From Aegilops tauschii subsp. strangulata (Eukaryota; Streptophyta; Magnoliopsida; Poales; Poaceae): DNA of 64,000 bases. Under the pieces are notes generated by a model that ran no database searches, was not told where the DNA came from, and saw nothing but the letters and a program-made list of their open reading frames with translations. The stretch is taken from assembly GCF_002575655.3 (NCBI RefSeq), contig NC_053040.3, positions 351,483,267 through 351,547,266 on the forward strand, in the 5' to 3' direction. Below are positions 57,052 through 64,000 of this stretch, one piece after another (position 1 is the stretch's first letter; every line of letters starts with the position of its first letter). The translations under genes and the position numbers were made by a program.

Positions 57052-58761
57052 TGTTGGGGAACGTAGTAATTTCAAAAAAATTCCTACGCACACGCAAGAT
57101 CATGGTGATGCATAGCAACGAGAGGGGAGAGTGTTGTCCACGTACCCTCGTAGACCGACAGCGGAAGCGTTATCACAATGCGGTTGATGTAGTCGTACGT
57201 CTTCATGATCCGACCGATCAAGTACCGAACGTACGGCACCTCCGAGTTCTACACACGTTCAGCTCGATGACGTCCCTCGAACTCCGATCCAGCCGAGTGT
57301 TGAGGGAGAGTTTTGTCAGCACGACGGCGTGGTGACGATGATGATGTTCCACCGACGCAGGGCTTCGCCTAAGCTCCGCAACGGTATTATCGAGGTGTAA
57401 TATGGTGGAGGGGGGCACCGCACACGGCTAAGAGATCTCAAGGATCAATTGTTGTGTCTCTGGGGTGCCCCCCTGCCCCCCTATATAAAGGAGCAAGGGG
57501 GAGGCAGCCGGCCAAGAGGAGAGGCGCGCCATAGGGGGGAGTCCTACTCCCACCGGGAGTAGGACTCCTCCTTTCCTTGTGGGAGTAGGAGAAGGGAAGG
57601 GGGAAGGAGAAAGAAGGAAGGGTGCGCCCCCCTTCCCTAGTCCAATTCGGACCAGACCATGGGGAGGGGTGCGGCCACCTTTTGAGGCCTTTCTCTCCTT
57701 TCCCGTATGGCCCATTAAGGCCCAATACGAATTCCCGTAACTCTCCGGTACTCCGAAAAATACCCGAATCACTCGGAACCTTTCCGAAGTCCGAATATAG
57801 TCGTCCAATATATCGATTTTTACGTCTCGACCATTTCGAGACTCCTCGTCATATCCCCGATCTCCTCCGGGACTCCGAACTCCTTCGGTACATCAAAACT
57901 CAATAAAACTGTCATCGTAACGTTAAGCGTGCGGACCCTATGGGTTCGAGAACTATGTAGTCATGACCGAGACACGTCTCCGGTCAATAACCAATAGCGG
58001 GACCTGGATGCCCATATTGGCTCCCACATATTCTACGAAGATCTTTATCGGTCAGACCGCATAACAACATACGTTGTTCCCTTTGTCACCGGTATGTTAC
58101 TTGCCCGAGATTTGATCGTCGGTATCTCGATACCTAGTTCAATCTCGTTACCGGCAAGTCTCTTTACTCGTTCCGTAACACATCATCCCGCAACTAACTC
58201 ATTAGTCACAATGCTTGCAAGGCTTATAGTGATGTGCATTACCGAGTGGGCCCAGAGATACCTCTCCGACAATTGAAGTGACAAATCCTAATCTCGAGAT
58301 ACGCCAACCCAACAAGTATCTTTGGAGACACCTGTAGAGCACCTTTATAATCACCCATTTACGTTGTGACGTTTGGTAGCACACAAAGTGTTCCTCCGGT
58401 AAACGGGAGTTGCATAATCTCATAGTCATAGGAACATGTATAAGTCATGAAGAAAGCAATAGCAACATACTAAACGATCGAGTGCTAAGCTAACGGAATG
58501 GGTCAAGTCAATCACGTCATTCTCCTAATGAGGTGATCTCGTTAATCAAATGACAACTTATGTCTATGGCTAGGAAACATAACCATCTTTGATTAACGAG
58601 CTAGTCAAGTAGAGGCATACTAGTGACACTCTGTTTGTCTATATATTCACACATGTATTATGTTTCCGGTTAATACAATTCTAGCATGAATAATAAACAT
58701 TTATCATGATACAAGGAAATAAATAATACTTTATTATTGCCTCTAGGGCATATTTCCTTCA
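57052..58761 (-). mobile_element. Solo LTR, BARE-1/WIS/Angela type
   Basis: 1710 bp. On the plus strand TGTTGGGGAACG...CATATTTCCTTCA; on the minus strand it starts TGAAGGAAATATGCCCTAGA, the same family start as the 3' LTR at 20253. A perfect GCCAT duplication flanks it and no internal sequence is present, so it is a true solo LTR formed by recombination. Confidence 0.93.
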
Positions 58762-61525
58762 GCCATCCCGTGCGCGCCTCCGGTCTTCCCCGCCTGGATC
58801 CGGCGCCCTTCGTCCGTCCTCGCCGGAGTCACGCCAAGTTCCCCTGCCTCTGCATCGCCGAGTTTTGCTGCTGTTTTGTTGGAAACGAGCAGAGGACGAG
58901 GCGCCGCTCCCCCGTGCCTCACGTTGACCGCGCCCTGCCTCCTCTCGCCTGGGCCAGCGCGCTGATTCAAGCCAGATCCGGCCTGCCTTGGCCTCTCCAC
59001 CAAACCGGGCCGAAGCCCATGAGTGAGCAGCACCCGTCCCTCTCCTGTGCACCGCTGGCCCAGTCAGTTTCGGCCCTGTGTTGTTTTTTTCTCTGTCTGC
59101 GATTTTCGCCTATTAATGCTGAGAAAACAGATTTGCAGAAAAACCCTTGAACTTCATGCATATAATAACTTCACAACCGTGCATCGGATTAAAATAATTT
59201 ATACATATTAAATGCTTAGAAATTTGTGTAGATTAATAATTTGCCATTTTCATCCCATGTTAAAATGTTTAAAATGTTGTTTGTTTAATTTGCTCAAATG
59301 CCATGTTAAAATGCTTTATTTCATAACTAAATAACCGTAACTCGGATTTAAATAAACTATATATATAACTTGCTTGGAAAAATGCCTAGTTTAACATGGT
59401 GCACTTTATTTTGCTGTTTAACAACATTAGGATTATGTTTATGGCAGAACAGTAGCAAATTCAAAATATGCATATGAGGATTTTCCGGAATTGTTGTTTA
59501 TGGTTTCCGGCCTCTTTTAACTTGCTTAAATAGTTAGTTTCCATATGCTTCACCTCTTGCCATGGTTAATAACATTTAATATTGTTGGGTCCATAAATAA
59601 GAGAGAACTAAATAATTGATGTGGTGTTTCTTCAATATGCAACTCGTTGCATATTGAGCTCCACTTAATTTGTAGTGTTGTTTGTTGCACTTTGCCATGC
59701 CATGCCTCATTAAACCGGACATGCATCATATTTGTTTTTGCATCATGCCATGTGTATGTGGTGGTTGTTTACTATGTTGTTTGTTTCTTTCCGGGTTGCT
59801 TCTCTCGTTAGCTTCGGTTTCGTTCCGGAGTTGTGAGGATTCGTTCGACTCCATCCGTTTGTCTTCTTCATGGACTCGCTCTTCTTCCTAGCGGGATCTC
59901 AGGCAAGATGACCATACCCTCGAAATCACTTCTATCTTTGCTTGCTAGTTGTCCGTTCTATTGCCATGCCGCGCTACCTACCACTTGCTATATCATGCCT
60001 CCCTTATTGCCATGTCAGCCCTAACCTTTTCACCCTTCCTAGCAAACCGTTGCTTGGCTATGTTACCGCTTTTGCTCAGCCCCTTCTTATAGCGTTGCTA
60101 GTTGCAGGTGAAGATTAAGTTTGTTCCTTGTTGGACCATGGATTTTATGAACTCTGTTGGGATATCACAATATCTCTTATTTAATTAATGCATCTATATA
60201 TCTGGGTAAAGGGTGGAAGGCTCGGCCTTATGCCTGGTGTTTTGTTCCACTCTTGCCGCCCTAGTTTCCGTCATACCGGTGTTATGTTTCTTGATTTTGC
60301 GTTCCTTACGCGGTTGGGTGATTTATGGGACCCCCTTGACAATTCGCTTTGAATAAAACTCCTCCAGCAAGGCCCAACCTTGGTTTTACCATTTGCCTAC
60401 CTAAGCCTTTTTCCCTTGGGTTCTGCAGACTCAAGGGTCATCTTTATTTTAAACCCCCGAGCCAGTGCTCCTCTGAGTGTTGGTCCAACCCGTCAGTCGC
60501 CGGTGGCCACCAGGGGCTACTCTGGGCTCGCCTATCGGAAGCTTGGACAATCCGGTGTGCCCTGAGAACGAGATATGTGCAGCTCCTATCGGGATTTGTC
60601 GGCACATTCGGGCGGCTTTGCTGGTCTTGTTTTACCATTCTCGAAATGTCTTGTAACCGGGATTCCGAGACTGGTCGGGTCTTCCTGGGAGAAGGAATAT
60701 CCTTCGTTGACCGTGAGAGCTTATAATGGGCTATGTTGGGACACCCCTGCAGGGTATTATCTTTCGAAAGCCATGCCCGCGGTTATGTGGCAGATGGGAA
60801 TTTGTTAATATCCGGTTGTAGAGAACTTGACACTTGACCTTAATTAAAACGCATCAACCGCGTGTGTAGCCATGATGGTCTCTTCTTGGCGGAGTCCGGG
60901 AAGTGAACACGGTTTCTGGGTTATGTTTGACGTAAGTAGAGGTTCAGGATCACTTCTTGATCATTGCTAGTTCACGACCGTTCCGTTGCTTCTCTTCTCG
61001 CTCTTATTTGCGTATGTTAGCCACCATATATGCTTAGTGCTTGCTGCAGCTCCACCTCATTACCTCATCTTTCCTATAAGCTTAAATAGTCTTGATCTCG
61101 CGGGTGTGAGATTGCTGAGTCCTCGTGACTCACAGATACTTCCAAAACAGCTGCAGGTGCCGATGATACCAGTGCAGGTGACACAACCGAGCTCAAGTGG
61201 GAGCTCGATGAAGATCTTGTTCGTTGTGTTGTTTCTTTTCATGTTGATCAGTAGTGGAGCCCAGTTGGGACGATCGGGGATCTAGCAGTTGGGTTGTCTT
61301 TTTTTATTTTGGTTCTGTAGTCGGACCTATGTGTGTATCTTGAATGATGTATGATTTATTATGTATTGTGTGAAGTGGCGATTGTAAGCCAACTCTTTAT
61401 CCCATTCTTGTTCATTACATGGGATTGTGTGAAGATGACCCTTCTTGCGACAAAACCACAATGCGGTTATGCCTCTAAGTCGTGCCTCGACACGTGGGAG
61501 ATATAGCCGCATCGTGGGCGTTACA

Positions 61526-61530
61526 CCATA
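61526..61530 (+). other. Target-site duplication CCATA, right copy
   Basis: Directly after the GGGCGTTACA terminus; matches 55740-55744. Confidence 0.92.
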
Positions 61531-61806
61531 CTAAAGGCAGCTACAATGTTTGATATTGACACACAAGTTGATACTGTTGTACCGTGTTGTGTATTGCACA
61601 ATTTCATAAGGCTACACAATGGAGATATGACACTGCCTGATAGAGCTACAATGGATGTTAATGAAAGCAATATGAAGGATGTACCAGATGGAGATGTCAA
61701 ATACAAAAAAGATGTGATTGTATTTAACAACTTGAGACAAGCTGAAAATGAGATGCGAGATGCCATGGCAATGCAAATGTGGGCAGATTACATTGCTAGA
61801 AGATAA

Positions 61807-62238
61807 GCATATGTATTGTGTAATTTTCCCTTATGTTATGTAACTATTTGGTTGTACTGTACTCAATATGGGCAGATTACATTGCTAGAAGATAAGCATA
61901 TGATTATTTTAGTCAAAAACTGCAGAAAGACATTGCTTTAGGAGCCATTTAACATTGCATTAAAATTCTAATGAGTTTGACACTTCCATAATCATGTGCC
62001 CAGTAATGCACATGCACAACCTACTACAAGTTAAATATGACAAGTGCATCATAACCATGTGTCCAGAGATGCACATGTACAAAATATATCACATCCTATT
62101 ACAAGTTACCTACGCCAAGGATCATATCCATGTGTCCATAAATGCACATGCACAAAATATATCTCAGTTTTAAGCTAGCCCTCCCCTAGTACGAAATACT
62201 AGTTCATTTGATTAGGTATTCCGAATTTTTCCAGTCAA
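61807..62238. other. Spacer between the convergent Harbinger genes
   Basis: 430 bp holding the two 3' ends. A 36-bp stretch of the transposase end (ATGGGCAGATTACATTGCTA and following bases) is repeated at 61867-61902, a short direct duplication. Bases 62010-62165 contain three ATAACCATGTGTCC/ATGCACATG-type repeats of about 55-70 bp. Confidence 0.55.
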
Positions 62239-63639
62239 CTAACCTAACCGTAATTCGTTACTTGAAAATGATAGAAATACTTCCCTGTTCTCCTTGTTGG
62301 CGGTGAAGATGTCCGCTGCTTTTAGCATATCGGCCATCGAAAGACCCTCCAACCTTTCAAGTGCTTTGATGCATTTCTTGATGCTGAAGGGGTCCTTTAA
62401 TTTCCTCTCCTCAATGGCTGCATACCTATCTATTTCTTCCCTTCTGAATTTCAGGTATCTCTCATGAAAATCATCAATACTGGTCGTCTTTTGCTTTTTC
62501 GCTCTCTTCCTGCTAGTAACCTCAGGAGCTGAGCTAGATGGTCGACGATTGCGATGTACAACTTGTGGAATTTCATGCAAGGTTTGTCCAACATGTTGTG
62601 AGGAAATTGGTATTGCTTCAACTTGTGGAGCATGTACTGTCAAGTCATTTCCTTGAGCCGAGTTTGCCTCAACTTGTGGAGCATGTACTGTCCGGTATTT
62701 GGGAACATCATGATCTCTTAAGAGTTCAATGAGATATGCCTTCATCTGATGATTCCACTTGGCTCTACCAGAATTCTTAGCGGTACCTAGCAATATGAAA
62801 AGTGCAGCTTTATAGGTCAGCTCTTTTTTAATATTGTGCATATACACATGGTCTCTAAAATGTAGTCACTTCTCTGAAAGTAATAGCAATCAAGTGTAAT
62901 CTGATTTGTGGTACTGAAGGCAGGTGAGCAGGTTATATATTAAGTATATTACCTAATCGTAAAAATACGATGCCTTGATTTTATCTCTTTACTACAAGCA
63001 CACAACCAAGCCTTTTTTTATTCAGAGCAACACCACAGAACAACTAAGCTTCGGGGTAGGCTTTTAACTGTATTTTTCCAAGATGAGTACTACAAATAAA
63101 TAAATCAGAAAATGGATATCCTGTATCATATGCTACCAGGAAGTTCAGTCCATTTTCCGTAGTAGGTGGTCACAAATGCAAAATCATCATACATGTTAGT
63201 CAATCCTTGCACACATACATGGTTTAGGTATACAGGAACTCGCTTAGCAGGCTAGCAACACTTCCTGCTAGCATATATCATACATGAACAAGTAGAAGTA
63301 GATCTTTCTCCGTGTAACAACTTAAACACACAAGAAATAATCTCTATTCATTTATGCATCTAATAAACATACTGAATCTGTGTGATCTATTTTTGTTTTT
63401 TATAAACCTATAAATCTGAAGTAGAATTATATTTTAGGAGCGGAAATCAACAAGTACTAGGAAGTTTTATAGGAGAATAAATCAAAAAGGTTTGGACGGT
63501 TACCTTCTAGGGAGATTTCTTGACTTCCCCCAAATTTCTGGTCGTCATGCCCTTGCGTGGATGGAGGGGGTGGAGGGGGGAGATGGGGAGGCGGAGGAGG
63601 GTGGATTCGCCAGCCGACAGCGCTCCGCTGGTTCTCCAT
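62239..63639 (-). CDS. Myb/SANT-like DNA-binding protein of the Harbinger element, two exons
   Basis: Second gene of PIF/Harbinger, thought to bind DNA and bring the transposase to the ends. I predict exon 1 63639-63504 (MENQRSAVGWRIHPPPPP..., Pro-rich) and exon 2 62786-62239. The donor GAAG|GTAACC and acceptor TTGCTAG|GTACC leave phases that fit exactly (one base plus two), giving 227 residues and no stop. Exon 2 begins TAKNSGRAKWNHQMKAYLIE, the first helix of a Myb/SANT (Myb_DNA-bind_3) domain, but the rest of that domain (the usual GWKNI/KNKWD part) is missing. A twice-repeated TVHAPQVEA, a basic RKRAKKQK nuclear-localisation-like patch and a C-terminal KKCIKALERLEGLSMADMLK helix follow; the last is typical of the plant family. 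An alternative single-exon start at 62847 reads intron sequence. Confidence 0.7.
62787..63503 (-). other. Predicted intron of the Myb/SANT-like gene
   Basis: 717 bp, AT-rich, with GT at 63503 and AG at 62787 on the minus strand. The exon ends keep the reading frame. The rest of the stretch shows no other gene. Confidence 0.6.
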
Positions 63640-63903
63640 GTTGATTCCGCGCCAAAGCAGTCTAGGGTTCCTTCTTCTCCGTGGGGAATTTTGGGGGAGT
63701 GGCGGGAGTGCTGAGAGAGAGAGGAGCGGCGGGGACTCTGTTTCCCGTGCCTTTCCATTAGGTATGTGTAGATTTTTTACTTTGCTGGAAAGTTTCCTTT
63801 ACTAAGGAAAGTGCAGCGCTCTTTCCTTTATCCCGAACGCCTCCAAAGGAAACTATCCGCAGGTAAGGAAAGTTGTACGATTCCTCCAAAAAAATCCTTC
63901 GTA

Positions 63904-63915
63904 CCGAACAGGGCC
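63904..63915 (-). repeat. Harbinger right terminal inverted repeat
   Basis: Exact reverse complement of GGCCCTGTTCGG at 54360-54371, followed by TTA. Confidence 0.9.
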
Positions 63916-63918
63916 TTA

Positions 63919-64000
63919 CCCTCTATTTGGAGCGCCAAATAGGATTCGGGTGCGGTGATGTAAGACTATATCTAAGAATGTCATGCAGTTAAAAAACTCG
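63919..64000. other. Flank right of the Harbinger element
   Basis: 82 bp, continuing the sequence interrupted at 54359. Nothing recognised. Confidence 0.4.

Larger units (their letters stand above)
55745..61525. mobile_element. Solo LTR (about 4.07 kb without its own nested insert)
   Basis: Begins TGTAACGCCC and ends GGGCGTTACA, a perfect 10-bp inverted terminus, with CCATA duplications outside. No internal retrotransposon region, primer-binding site or second LTR copy is present, so it is most simply a solo LTR left by recombination between the LTRs of an element inserted into the Harbinger transposase gene. Its GC-rich part (56220-57046, 58767-59100) is open in several frames on both strands without any domain. 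The retrotransposon family is not named; LTRs this long are rare. Confidence 0.78.
54757..61806 (+). pseudogene. PIF/Harbinger transposase (DDE_Tnp_4 type), broken
   Basis: The DDE transposase cuts and pastes the element at TTA/TAA sites. Exon 1 is 54757-55233 (159 codons), with a helix-turn-helix-like N-terminal half (EQVAIFLYAVSKNATNRTLQ). An 88-bp intron (55234-55321, AAG|GTAATG...CTGCAG|AAT) follows in phase 0. Exon 2 begins NCIGAIDGTHFPM. The catalytic triad is visible: D at 55340 (GAIDGTHF), D at 55559 (YLVDAGYAN), E at 55706 (HVERIIGIL). A solo LTR splits the exon at the CCATA duplication; the frame resumes at 61531 and ends ...WADYIARR with TAA at 61804. Total about 391 residues, close to normal. 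It carries TAA at 55403-55405 and TGA at 55601-55603 (APY-TGA-GTRYHL, expected CGA). Confidence 0.93.
54360..63915 (+). mobile_element. PIF/Harbinger DNA transposon with two genes and nested solo LTRs
   Basis: Termini GGCCCTGTTCGG (54360-54371) and its exact reverse complement (63904-63915), with TTA on both outer sides. Inside are a DDE transposase gene on the plus strand (54757-61806, interrupted) and a Myb/SANT-like gene on the minus strand (63639-62239). These are the two proteins autonomous PIF/Harbinger elements are known to need. Subtracting the 5786 bp brought by the nested solo LTR and its duplication leaves about 3.77 kb. The transposase is broken, so this copy is not autonomous. 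Confidence 0.93.

Noticed and set aside
56249..57335. Several 130-230-codon frames on both strands
   Set aside because: They lie in the GC-rich part of the 4-kb solo LTR and run across the border of the inner solo LTR; no domain seen.

Overview
The window looks like intergenic DNA from a large-genome grass of the wheat tribe (Triticeae: wheat, goatgrass or barley group). The evidence is a copia 3' LTR that begins TGAAGGAAATATGCCC and ends CCCAACA, with a matching pol remnant, both typical of the BARE-1/WIS/Angela group; further gypsy and copia elements nested inside one another; a GCCCGG-rich hAT MITE; and a PIF/Harbinger transposon. I see no convincing single-copy host gene, no rRNA or tRNA gene, no CRISPR array and no prokaryotic feature. 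Nearly everything here is transposable elements and their debris. Family names are used only where the terminal motifs support them.

Layout. Bases 1-8966 are a minus-strand LTR retrotransposon with very long LTRs and no recognisable gag-pol, cut by the window edge on the left and truncated on the right. Bases 8967-10110 are unassigned. A 5'-truncated BARE/Angela-type copia element on the plus strand (about 10110-22042) is split by a complete non-autonomous gypsy-like element (11402-18739, TSD CCTGG) that carries a decayed antisense gene. Bases 22043-23270 hold a hAT transposase remnant between 30-32 bp perfect inverted repeats. A minus-strand non-autonomous element follows (23642-30288, TSD GTCCC). 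A short-LTR copia element on the minus strand (31093-43075, TSD TAGTC) is split by a second, related non-autonomous element (33211-40254, TSD ACGTG). Next come low-information DNA, a 275-bp hAT MITE (44734-45008, 8-bp TSD CTCTAGAC), and a minus-strand LARD-like element (45705-52703, TSD ACGTC) with two tandem-repeat arrays and two strikingly unlike LTRs. The last 10 kb is a PIF/Harbinger transposon (54360-63915, TSD TTA) holding a transposase gene and a convergent Myb/SANT-like gene. The transposase gene is split by a solo LTR (55745-61525, TSD CCATA), which is itself split by a BARE/Angela-type solo LTR (57052-58761, TSD GCCAT).

How the parts fit. The relative order of insertion can be read from the nesting and the target-site duplications: Harbinger, then the CCATA solo LTR, then the GCCAT solo LTR; Angela-type copia, then the antisense-gene element; short-LTR copia, then the ACGTG element. 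Most coding regions carry stops or frameshifts. The exceptions are the Harbinger Myb-like gene, whose two exons join in phase, and a 203-residue reading frame in the ACGTG element. The observations I rate highest are the antisense gene in an element without sense pol, the Harbinger gene pair with its three-level nest, the mismatched LTR pair of the LARD-like element, and the mosaic relationship between the GTCCC and ACGTG elements.
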